NCBI GenBank assembly: GCA_963707575.1
Contig: OY970171.1
Location: 1,054,001-1,118,000, forward strand
DNA length: 64,000 nt
Origin: Gaiellasilicea sp963707575
GTDB lineage: Bacteria > Actinomycetota > Thermoleophilia > Gaiellales > Gaiellaceae
Reading direction: 5' to 3'
Shown in pieces: positions 34,328-41,376 of this stretch. Position numbers and translations under genes: made by a program. The notes beneath the pieces were generated by a model that saw only the letters and a program-made list of their open reading frames with translations, was not told where the DNA came from and made no database searches. Position 1 is the first letter of the stretch; each line of letters starts with the position of its first letter.

Positions 34328-35224
34328 CTACAGCGGCTTCGGGTCGTCGTCGCCGGTCTCGGCATCGCGCTCGCGCAAAAACCGGGTCAGCTCCGCGGCG
34401 AGCGTGTCCCCGGAGGGCAGGTTCTCGTGCTCCTCCAAGTCGAGCTCGTCGGTGCGCCGCTCCAGCTCCTCGACGTATGCGGCCGTCTCCGAGTCGGAGG
34501 AGACCGCCTCCGTCACCTGCTCCGCGTAGGCGTCCTCGGCCTCCGCGAGCTCGGTCGTGTCGATCGTGACCTCGAGGAGCGCGCCGAGCCGATCGCAGAG
34601 CGCCCGGGCGGCGCGAGGGCTGGGCGCCAGGGAGACGTAGTGCGGCACGGCGGCCCAGAGGCTGGCTGCGGGAATGCCCGCCGCGCGGCACGCGTCGCCG
34701 AGCACGCCGACGATCCCCGTCGGCCCTTCGTAGCGCGAGTGCTGGAGGCCGAGGCTCGCGACGAGGTCGGGGTCGCTCGCGGCGCCGGTGACGGGTGCGG
34801 CGCGCGTGTGCGGCACGTCCGCGAGCAGCGAGCCGAGCGTGACCACGAGCTCGACGCCCAGGTCCTTGGCCAGATCGAGCACGAGGCCGCAGAACGTGCG
34901 CCAGCGCAGGTTCGGCTCCACGCCGAGCAGCAGGACGACGTCGCGGTCGGAGCCCGGGATGCGCGCGTGGTAGAAGGCGTTCTCGGGCCATTCGATCCGC
35001 CGCGTCAGCCCTTCGTCGAGCGACACGTGCGGCCGCGTGGACTGGAAGTCGAGGAACCCCTCGGACTCGATCTCGCCGAACCGCTTCGCCTTCCAGAGGC
35101 GTGCGAGGTAGCCGGCCGCCAGCGTCGCGCCCTGCCCGCCGTCGTTCCAGCCCCGGAAGGCCGCCACCAGAACGGGGCGCTCGAGCTCGGGCATTCCGAG
35201 CAACCGCAGCTCACGGCTGGCCAC
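34328..35224 (-). CDS. PAC2-family (proteasome assembly chaperone-like) protein
   Basis: A 298-residue PAC2-domain protein: LVAAFRGWNDGGQGATLAAGYL, GVEPNLRWRTFCGLVLDLAKDLGVELVV, TGIVGVLGDACRAAGIPAASLWAAVPHYV. Actinobacteria with a 20S proteasome usually carry such proteins, but their role is not settled. The GTG start has TAGACT 6 nt upstream (35231-35236), whose TAG is also the ctaA stop; it may therefore be transcribed on its own as well as with ctaA and selD. The stop abuts the reductase stop directly (TGA then CTA). Confidence 0.85.
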   Translation of the reverse strand: MASRELRLLGMPELERPVLVAAFRGWNDGGQGATLAAGYLARLWKAKRFGEIESEGFLDFQSTRPHVSLDEGLTRRIEWPENAFYHARIPGSDRDVVLLLGVEPNLRWRTFCGLVLDLAKDLGVELVVTLGSLLADVPHTRAAPVTGAASDPDLVASLGLQHSRYEGPTGIVGVLGDACRAAGIPAASLWAAVPHYVSLAPSPRAARALCDRLGALLEVTIDTTELAEAEDAYAEQVTEAVSSDSETAAYVEELERRTDELDLEEHENLPSGDTLAAELTRFLRERDAETGDDDPKPL

Positions 35225-35233
35225 GAGGCCAGT

Positions 35234-36163
35234 CTACGCGCGGTTCGGCCAGGCCGGAGTGCGCCAGAGTGCCGCCGCGAGGCCGACGGTCCACGCCCAC
35301 ACACCGCCCGCGAGGACGACATGGACGAGGACGAGCCACCAGGGCAGCTCGTTCCGCCACTGGATCTCGCCCACCGCCATCTGCACGAGCAGCAGCCCGA
35401 GCAGGCCGAGGGCGACCGGCAGCAGCACGCCGACCCGGGCCCGGTGGCGCACGAGGTACCCGAGCAGCAGCAGGAACCCGATCCCGAAGACGGCGGTGGC
35501 ACGGACGTGCACGTACACCGCGTCGAGCAGGTTCCAGAAGCGGTCGATCTCGGCGCTGTCGCCAGGGTGTGGCCCCGCGGCCGTGGAGAGCGCGCCGGTG
35601 ACGACGAGCGTCCCGCAGGCGACGACGAGCACGAGGCCGACGACGCGCAGCCAGCCCGGGACCGGCGAGGGCACGCGGCCGCGCGCGTTCCCGAGCGCCT
35701 CGACGGCGACGACGACCGCCCCTGCGAGGACGACGAGCGCTAGCAGGAAGTGCGTCATCACCATCAGCGGGTGCAGGTCGAGTGTGATCGTCAGCAGCCC
35801 GAGCGGAGCCTGCGCGACCGTCCCGAGGAAGGTCACCGCGCTCACCCACGTGACCCAGCGCGGCAGGCCGGCAGTCCGCGGCGCCGCGAGCCAGGCGACG
35901 AGCGTGAGCACGAGCGGAAAGAGCGCGAACACGCGGTTCCCGAATTCGATCGCCGAGTGGTCGCCGGCCGCCGGGAAGAACGCACCCTCCTGGCAGCCCG
36001 GCCACGACTCGCAGGCGAGACCAGAGCCGGTCAGCCGCACGAGCGCACCCGTGAGGATGATCAGGTAGAGCGAGAGCGCCGAGCCGGCCGCGATCAGAAG
36101 GAAGCGCGCCGGCGAGACCTCGCGCAGACGCGCCCGGGCGAGCACCGAGTCCACGGCACTCAT
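35234..36163 (-). CDS. ctaA: heme A synthase (COX15/CtaA)
   Basis: A 309-residue membrane protein with about 8 helices. The first loop has GALVRLTGSGLACESWPGC (the Cys pair), then AIEFGNRVFALF (heme His region), LHPLMVMTHFLLALVV, and VHVRATAVFGIGFLLLLG. It converts heme O to heme A for cytochrome c oxidase. Its ATG overlaps the selD stop (ATGA). Confidence 0.88.
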   Translation of the reverse strand: MSAVDSVLARARLREVSPARFLLIAAGSALSLYLIILTGALVRLTGSGLACESWPGCQEGAFFPAAGDHSAIEFGNRVFALFPLVLTLVAWLAAPRTAGLPRWVTWVSAVTFLGTVAQAPLGLLTITLDLHPLMVMTHFLLALVVLAGAVVVAVEALGNARGRVPSPVPGWLRVVGLVLVVACGTLVVTGALSTAAGPHPGDSAEIDRFWNLLDAVYVHVRATAVFGIGFLLLLGYLVRHRARVGVLLPVALGLLGLLLVQMAVGEIQWRNELPWWLVLVHVVLAGGVWAWTVGLAAALWRTPAWPNRA

Positions 36164-37194
36164 GCTAGACGGACGCCGACGCCTGCTTCGACGCTGCCGA
36201 CGCGACGCAGGAAGAGTCCGGCGGCCCCGAAGGCCGCAGTGAGCACGGCGCCCTTGTCGGCGCCGACCGAGATCAACAGCCCGCCCGCGGTCTGCGGGTC
36301 GTAAGCGAGCGCCAGCAGCTCGTCCGCGACGCCGTCGGCGTCCACGTGCCGCTCCGCGAAGTCGCGGTTGCGCCGGTCGCCGCCAGTGCGGACTCCGGCC
36401 GCCGCCACTTCGACTGCGCCCGCCATGGCAGGAAGGCTGCCGGCGTCGAGGACGACCCCGACGCCGCTGCGCTCGGCCAGCTCATGCGCGTGGCCGAGCA
36501 GGCCGAAGCCGGTGACGTCGGTGACGGCGTTGGGTGAGAACGGGCGGAGCGCGTCCGCGGCATCCCGGTTCAGGACCGTCATCCAGCCGTAGGCCTCCTC
36601 GAGCCCCTGCTCGTGCCTCCGACTCTCCCGCGCGGCGTGCAGGATCAGCCCGGTGCCGAGCGGCTTGGTCAGGAAGAGGGCGTCCCCGGGCTGCGCGGTG
36701 GCGTTCGACCAGAACCCCTCAGGATGGACGGTGCCGACGACCGCGAGTCCGTACTTCGGCTCCTCGTCGCGCAAGGTGTGCCCGCCGGCGAGGATCGCGC
36801 CGGCGCTGCGCACCTGCTCGTCGGCGGCGCCGAAGATGGCCGCGAGCAGCTCGTTCGGCAGGCTCTCCGGGAAGGCCGCAATCGAGAGCGCCAGCAGCGG
36901 TGCGCCCCCCATCGCGTAGACGTCGTTGAGCGCGTTCGTCGCGGCGATCCGGCCGTACAGCGCGGGGTCGTCGACGAGCGGCGGGAAGAAGTCGAGCGTG
37001 AACACGAGCGCCCGCTCGTCGTCCAGGCGGTACACGGCTGCATCGTCCGAGGGCGCGAGGCCCACGAGCAGGTTCTCGGCCTCCGCCGGCACGAGGCCAC
37101 TCAGCAGCTCCTCAAGGCGCGCAGCCGAGTACTTCGCCGCGCAGCCCCCGCTCTTCGCGAGGTCGGTGAGCCTGACCGACACGTCTCCCAACAT
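36160..37194 (-). CDS. selD: selenide, water dikinase (selenophosphate synthetase)
   Basis: The 344-residue enzyme makes selenophosphate from selenide and ATP. The N-terminal glycine-rich loop SGGCAAKYS has the essential Cys (E. coli Cys17 equivalent) and Lys; the second Cys of the E. coli GCGCK is Ala. DDAAVY, DFFPPLVDDP, GRIAATNALNDVYAMGG, LTKPLGTG, TDVTGFGLLGHAHEL and YDPQTAGGLL all match. No selA, selB or tRNA-Sec is in view, so selenocysteine use is not shown; tRNA selenouridine is an alternative use. A hairpin lies just before the ATG. Confidence 0.93.
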   Translation of the reverse strand: MLGDVSVRLTDLAKSGGCAAKYSAARLEELLSGLVPAEAENLLVGLAPSDDAAVYRLDDERALVFTLDFFPPLVDDPALYGRIAATNALNDVYAMGGAPLLALSIAAFPESLPNELLAAIFGAADEQVRSAGAILAGGHTLRDEEPKYGLAVVGTVHPEGFWSNATAQPGDALFLTKPLGTGLILHAARESRRHEQGLEEAYGWMTVLNRDAADALRPFSPNAVTDVTGFGLLGHAHELAERSGVGVVLDAGSLPAMAGAVEVAAAGVRTGGDRRNRDFAERHVDADGVADELLALAYDPQTAGGLLISVGADKGAVLTAAFGAAGLFLRRVGSVEAGVGVRLA

Positions 37195-37198
37195 ACGC

Positions 37199-37225
37199 AA
37201 CGGCCGAGCAGGGGACTCGGCCGTT
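37199..37225 (-). promoter_or_regulatory. hairpin immediately upstream of selD
   Basis: A perfect 10-bp stem (AACGGCCGAG / CTCGGCCGTT) with a 7-nt loop ends 4 nt before the selD ATG. It could hide the ribosome-binding region of selD or act as a terminator or attenuator. No Shine-Dalgarno is visible for selD outside it. Confidence 0.5.
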
Positions 37226-37318
37226 GCACTCTGGGGAGAGGGAGAGTCTGACGTTCTGGCGCCCGGTTTCGGCGTGGCAGCGCCTGTTCCTTTCGGCGCT
37301 TTCTGAGATAGTCGCCCG

Positions 37319-38020
37319 ATGGCTGGGGCTGAGCGCTCGGCGCTGATCACGGGTGGCTCGTCAGGGATCGGGCTGGCGATCGCCCGCATGCTCGGCGAGG
37401 AAGGGTTCGCGCTGACGCTCGCGTCGCGGACGGCCGAGAAGGTCGAGGCCGCAGCCGCCGAGCTCGGCGCGAACGCACTCGCCGCCGACGTCTCGAAACC
37501 GGAGGACTGCGCCCGCGTGGTCGAGGAGCACGTCGCCCGGCACGGTGGGCTCGACGTGCTCGTCAACTCGGCCGGCGTCGGCATCGCGTCGCGCGTCGAG
37601 GACGCCCAGCTCAAGCACGTCGACCGGCAGCTCAACATCAACCTGCGCGGGCTCGTGCTCGTGACGCAGGCCGCGATTCCGCACCTCCGCCGCTCCCGCG
37701 GCTGGATCGTCAATCTCGCCTCGATCGCCGGCACCGAGCCGGTGCCGGTCCTGCCCATCTATGCCGCCTCGAAGGCGGCCGTGATCTCGCTCACCCACAC
37801 GCTGAGCCAGGATCTGGAGGACGACGGCGTTCGCGCGATCGCGATCTGCCCCGGCTTCGTGGACACGCCCATGGCCGACTTCTCGGGGCTGTCGGCCGAC
37901 GAGATGATCCAGCCCGAGGACTGCGCCGAGGTGGTGCGCATGTGCCTGCGGCTCAGCCCGCGCGCGCAGATCCCGGAGGTCGTGATCCGCCGCGCAGGCA
38001 GCCACGGCGGCCCCGGCTAG
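37319..38020 (+). CDS. short-chain dehydrogenase/reductase
   Basis: A classical 233-residue SDR: LITGGSSGIGLAIA (NAD(P) loop), NSAGVG, SIAG with catalytic Ser region (VNLASIAGTEPV), and YAASKAAV (Tyr-x3-Lys). CPGFVDTPM follows. Substrate unknown. GATAGT lies 6 nt before the ATG. It converges on the lipoprotein gene, stop codons 4 bp apart. Confidence 0.85.
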   Translation: MAGAERSALITGGSSGIGLAIARMLGEEGFALTLASRTAEKVEAAAAELGANALAADVSKPEDCARVVEEHVARHGGLDVLVNSAGVGIASRVEDAQLKHVDRQLNINLRGLVLVTQAAIPHLRRSRGWIVNLASIAGTEPVPVLPIYAASKAAVISLTHTLSQDLEDDGVRAIAICPGFVDTPMADFSGLSADEMIQPEDCAEVVRMCLRLSPRAQIPEVVIRRAGSHGGPG

Positions 38021-38023
38021 CCG

Positions 38024-38926
38024 CTACAGCAGATGCTGCTCGACGGCCTCGCCGAGCTCGCGCACCGAGAGGGTGCCCTCGAAGCGCTCCTTGACGAGCC
38101 CGTCTGCACCGACGAGGAACGTGAACGGCTCAGAGGGCAGGCGCCATTCCTGCACCCACTGGTTGTACTCGTTCGCCGGGTCGTTGCCCTCGTAGATCTC
38201 GACGTGGATGAAGCGCACGCCTTGCTGCTCGTATTTCGCCCGCACCGCATCGACGACGTCCACCACCGGCCCGCAGGTGCGTGACGTGCAGTAGCGCGGC
38301 GTCGCGAAGGTGAGCACGAAGGGAACCTCCTGGTCGAGCGAGTCCGCGACCGAGTAGCGCAGGAGGCCCCGGTCGGGCGGCTTCTGGGTCGTGAGAGCGG
38401 CGAAGTCGCCGCCGGTGCTCTCGATCGTCGGGGTCTTCGACGCCACGGCCTTGTCGCCAACCGCGGGGGCAGCCGACTTCTCGGCGACGACGACGTTGCC
38501 GATCGCCTGGATCTTGCGCCCGCCGACCGGTTCGGCGAGCACCCAGTACTTCCCGGGCTCGTCGAGGTCGAGGTGGGTGACGAAGATCTCGTCGGCGTCT
38601 CCCTCCTCAGAGCCTTCGACGCCGATCTTCTCGGCGCGCGCGGTCGTCTCGGCGAACGGCGCCTGTTCGAGACCGCGGGCAACCCAGACACGCGCCGATG
38701 GGCGCGTGACGACCCGCCCCTCGTCGTCGACGACGAGGAACGAGAGCCGAACGCGCCCCGGCGCAAAGTCCGCCGTGCCGGGCACGATGGCCACGTCGGC
38801 CCCGGGCGCTCGCCAAAGCGCCTCGAGCGAATCGACCGCCGGCTCCTCCTTGGCGTCCGAGGAGGAGCCGCCGCAGCTTGCCGCGAGAGTGCAGAGAGCT
38901 AGAGCGAGCGCCGTGGTGCGTAGCAC
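38024..38926 (-). CDS. thioredoxin-fold lipoprotein
   Basis: A 300-residue protein. The signal peptide ends in a lipobox (LCTLAASC), so it is anchored outside the membrane. Residues 40-150 form an Ig-like beta domain; the C-terminal part is thioredoxin-like with TPRYCTSRTCGPVVDVV, a CxxxxC pair instead of CxxC, and PFTFLVGADGLV with the cis-Pro region. It probably handles thiols or metals in the envelope (SCO-like or TlpA-like). TAGACT lies 6 nt before the GTG start. Confidence 0.8.
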   Translation of the reverse strand: MLRTTALALALCTLAASCGGSSSDAKEEPAVDSLEALWRAPGADVAIVPGTADFAPGRVRLSFLVVDDEGRVVTRPSARVWVARGLEQAPFAETTARAEKIGVEGSEEGDADEIFVTHLDLDEPGKYWVLAEPVGGRKIQAIGNVVVAEKSAAPAVGDKAVASKTPTIESTGGDFAALTTQKPPDRGLLRYSVADSLDQEVPFVLTFATPRYCTSRTCGPVVDVVDAVRAKYEQQGVRFIHVEIYEGNDPANEYNQWVQEWRLPSEPFTFLVGADGLVKERFEGTLSVRELGEAVEQHLL

Positions 38927-38953
38927 CCGGCGAGTCTAGCCATCGCTTTCGAG

Positions 38954-39055
38954 CTAGCCGCCGTCAGCCCAGGAGCGCCAGCCCGAGAACAGGGCGCCCC
39001 ACGAGGCAGCGAAAACGGACGCTGTCAGCAGCAGCGACAACAGACGAGTCTTCAT
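38954..39055 (-). CDS. 33-residue secreted peptide gene downstream of an XRE-TPR regulator (candidate signalling propeptide)
   Basis: ATG at 39055 has an excellent Shine-Dalgarno (AAAGGAGGAGG, 4-9 nt upstream). The product begins MKTRLLSLLLTASVFAASWG, a short positive N-terminus and hydrophobic core with a possible cleavage at VFA|A, and ends SGWRSWADGG. It begins 20 nt after the stop of the XRE-TPR gene, in the same direction. Phr, PapR and NprX propeptides have this size, build and position, but no homology is claimed. Alternatives: a membrane micropeptide of other function. Confidence 0.6.
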   Translation of the reverse strand: MKTRLLSLLLTASVFAASWGALFSGWRSWADGG

Positions 39056-39075
39056 GTGCCTCCTCCTTTCCGCCG

Positions 39076-40419
39076 TTAGAACCGCATGTCCTGAAGCGCT
39101 TCGGCGGCGTTGCGGTACTGACGCGCCGCCTCGCCGTCGTCGCCGCGACGAGCGGCGAGGTCTCCTAGCGCCACCCACGCACCTGCGCGGTGGCTGACCG
39201 AGGAGAGCTGCTCGAAGCTGGTGTCGGCCGCGCGGAAGCACTCCTCCGCCTCGTCGAGACGCCCGCGCTCCAGCAGCGAGCGGCCAAGGACGAGCTGCGC
39301 CTGACCAATCTCGTCGAGCATGTCTTCGCGCCCGTCCAGCAGGCGCAGAGCCTCGCGGACGTGCTTGTCAGCCTCGTCCCACTCACCGAGGTGCAGGTGG
39401 ACAGTGGCGAGCCCGTTCATAGCCTGGCCTGCCTCGCCCTGCGAGTCGGCCTCGACGGCGACGGCGAACGACGCCTTCAGCTGGGCGATTGCGTCCTGCG
39501 GCTTGCCGAGCAGAAGGTTGAGCCCACCGAGGTTGTTCAGCAGGCGGCCGACGTTGCGCTCGTCCTCGAGCTCCTCGTAGAGCGCCTTCGCCTTCTCGGC
39601 GTAGCTGCGGGAGAGCACCCAGCGGCCCGTGCGCTCGACGACGAGCGAGGCTTGGAAATACGCTGCGGCCGTCTTGCGGCGGTCGCCGAGGCCCTGCGCG
39701 AGCTCGAGCGCGTGCTCGACGTCCTCGCGGGCTGCCTCGAAGTCGCGCTGCCGCCGGTGACAGCGGGCGCGCCAGTGGAAGATGTCGGAGCGGAGCATGT
39801 CGCACGGCAGCTCGGAACGCTCGGCCAGCTCGAGTGCCTGGCCGAAGAGCGCGATCGCGGTGCCGATGCTCGAGAGCTTGTAGCGGCAGACGCCCAGTCG
39901 GTAGGCGATGTCCGCGCGGTCGAGGTCCGAGAAGAGCGGTCCCTCCGTGAGGGCACGGGCGTCGTTCAGGAGCTCGATCCCGGTGCGGGGGTCGCCTTCC
40001 TCCATGCGCGCCCAGGCCTCACCGGCACGCGCGCGCACGTCGAGCTCGACCGAGTTCGTGGCCGAGACTGCAGCGCGCGCCTCCTCGTAGACGGCGAGCG
40101 CCTCCTTGTACTGGAAGGACTGCGTGAGCGCCTCGGCGCGCGAGAGCAGTGCCTCGACGCGGCCGCGCTCGTCGGTGGAGACGCCGCTCGTCAGGAACGC
40201 GGGGTCGACGTTCAGCCGGCTCGCGAGCCATTCGATCGTGTCCGCCGTCGGGCGCGTCTTGCCCCGCTCGATCTGGCTGACGTACTCCTTGCTGAAGCGG
40301 TCGCCGGCGAGCTCCGTCTGCGTCAGGCCCTCCGACACGCGCAGCAGGCGCAGGCGATCGCCCAGGCGGGCTCCTGCGGGAGCGGCGGTGCGGCGGGTGG
40401 AGGAGGTGATCTCGTTCAT
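39076..40419 (-). CDS. XRE-family regulator with TPR domain (RNPP-like architecture)
   Basis: A 447-residue protein. Residues 18-75 are a Cro/CI helix-turn-helix (LGDRLRLLRVSEGLTQTELA, SKEYVSQIERGKTRPTADTI). From about 85 to the end are helical pairs with TPR periodicity (for example ALAVYEEARAAV, TAIALFGQALELAE, LLNNLGGLNLLLGKPQDAIA, LVLGRSLLERGRLDEAEECF). HTH plus TPR is the architecture of RNPP receptors (PlcR, Rap, NprR) that bind imported peptides, and of some other actinobacterial regulators. ATG at 40419 is used. The downstream 33-residue gene is the candidate ligand. Confidence 0.85.
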   Translation of the reverse strand: MNEITSSTRRTAAPAGARLGDRLRLLRVSEGLTQTELAGDRFSKEYVSQIERGKTRPTADTIEWLASRLNVDPAFLTSGVSTDERGRVEALLSRAEALTQSFQYKEALAVYEEARAAVSATNSVELDVRARAGEAWARMEEGDPRTGIELLNDARALTEGPLFSDLDRADIAYRLGVCRYKLSSIGTAIALFGQALELAERSELPCDMLRSDIFHWRARCHRRQRDFEAAREDVEHALELAQGLGDRRKTAAAYFQASLVVERTGRWVLSRSYAEKAKALYEELEDERNVGRLLNNLGGLNLLLGKPQDAIAQLKASFAVAVEADSQGEAGQAMNGLATVHLHLGEWDEADKHVREALRLLDGREDMLDEIGQAQLVLGRSLLERGRLDEAEECFRAADTSFEQLSSVSHRAGAWVALGDLAARRGDDGEAARQYRNAAEALQDMRF

Positions 40420-40433
40420 CGCGGCGTGGGACG

Positions 40434-40506
40434 TAGTGAAGCGATAGTGAAGCCCGGCCGCGTACCCCTTTGCGGGGATTTCGACCGATTTCAGCAGGTG
40501 AAGCGA
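40434..40506. repeat. direct repeats upstream of the XRE-TPR gene
   Basis: TAGTGAAGC occurs at 40434-40442 and 40445-40453, 11 bp apart (one helical turn), and AGGTGAAGCGA at 40496-40506. They lie 15-87 bp before the regulator's ATG and could be its own binding sites. Confidence 0.45.
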
Positions 40507-40536
40507 CTGTACCACCAAATCACTTGACCGAGCTAC

Positions 40537-40565
40537 TTGACTTTTCGGAACACCGCTCCTACAGT
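40537..40565 (+). promoter_or_regulatory. strong sigma-70-like promoter in the gene-free region
   Basis: TTGACT - 17 nt - TACAGT is close to the vegetative consensus. An ACTTGAC direct repeat (40522-40528 and 40535-40541) covers the -35. It points away from the XRE gene into a stretch without plus-strand genes. Confidence 0.6.
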
Positions 40566-40571
40566 GAGGTC

Positions 40572-40735
40572 AACTTGCACCGCCGGACGCCAGGCCGGTG
40601 CAAGGGGCGCGCCACCCAGAAAGGCGACCGCCGCAACCGCAGGACCGTGACTGGGCCGCAGAGTCACGCCCTGGGGAGTGTCGCCAGAGTGGCAGCTTGC
40701 CTTCAGGATCGTCCCCGGAGCCGCAGCCGGGGACG
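40572..40735 (+). ncRNA. candidate structured non-coding RNA
   Basis: The 346-bp stretch 40420-40765 has no credible gene. From the predicted start near 40572 the plus strand forms three perfect hairpins: CTTGCACCG/CGGTGCAAG (40574-40604), CGTGACT/AGTCACG (40646-40668) and CGTCCCCGG/CCGGGGACG (40710-40735). The last could terminate transcription, although no T-run follows. There is no plus-strand gene downstream, so it is not a simple riboswitch. I do not recognise it as tmRNA, RNase P, 6S, SRP or a known riboswitch. On the opposite strand it would be a long XRE leader. Confidence 0.35.
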
Positions 40736-40765
40736 TTCCGCGGTCCCACACGGTTTGCGCTGGAC

Positions 40766-41371
40766 TTAGCCCGACCCGGTGAGCCAGCGGTGGCGCTGGG
40801 CGGCCATCGCGCCGAAGTCGGCGGGCTCGAGCAGGCCGCCGAGCCGGTCGGCGAAGGAGAGCAGGAGCGCTGCCCCGACGAAGATCCACGCCTCCGCGTT
40901 CGGATCCCTGTCGGCGGGCACCCCGCCCGCCGCCTGCGCCCTGCGGAGGACGCCCGCGACGTAGTCGTGCACCTCGCGGAGCTGGGTGCGCAGGAAGCTC
41001 TGGATCTGCTCGTCCTCGCCGGCCTCGGTCAGCGCCTGGATCCAGAGCGTGACCGGCTTGATCCCGCCCGAGGCGTGGAACTCGCGCGAGGCCAACCCGA
41101 TCGCGGTCACGGCCTCGCGTTCGCCGAGCTCCTCCACCTTGGCGTCGCAGGCCGTGCGGAGCGACTCCCAGGCGGCGCCGAGGCACGCCAGGTAGAGGTC
41201 ACGCTTCGAGGCGAAGTGACGGTAGAGAATCGGCTCGGAGACGCCCGCCTCGCGGGCGATCTCGGCCGTCGTCGAGCCGCTGTAGCTGCCGCCGGCGAAG
41301 ACGCGCTGAGCGGCCCCGAGGATCGCCTGCCGGCGCTCGTGGGCCGGCAGGCGTGTGCGTGTCGGCCCCAC
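40766..41371 (-). CDS. TetR-family transcriptional regulator
   Basis: A 201-residue repressor. The N-terminal HTH is TRLPAHERRQAILGAAQRVF ... STTAEIAREAGVSEPILYRHF, followed by a helical ligand domain. It follows the efflux pump gene by 5 nt in the same operon, so it probably controls that pump, binding the twin palindromes at 42814-42842. Confidence 0.88.
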   Translation of the reverse strand: MGPTRTRLPAHERRQAILGAAQRVFAGGSYSGSTTAEIAREAGVSEPILYRHFASKRDLYLACLGAAWESLRTACDAKVEELGEREAVTAIGLASREFHASGGIKPVTLWIQALTEAGEDEQIQSFLRTQLREVHDYVAGVLRRAQAAGGVPADRDPNAEAWIFVGAALLLSFADRLGGLLEPADFGAMAAQRHRWLTGSG

Positions 41372-41376
41372 GCCGC

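Noticed and set aside
37195..37318. Possible tRNA-Sec near selD
   Set aside because: There is no T-loop consensus or acceptor stem; only two separate hairpins are present.
40470..40769. A 99-residue plus-strand frame in the gene-free region
   Set aside because: No ribosome-binding site, biased Arg/Ser content, and it starts before the predicted promoter; the hairpins suggest RNA instead.
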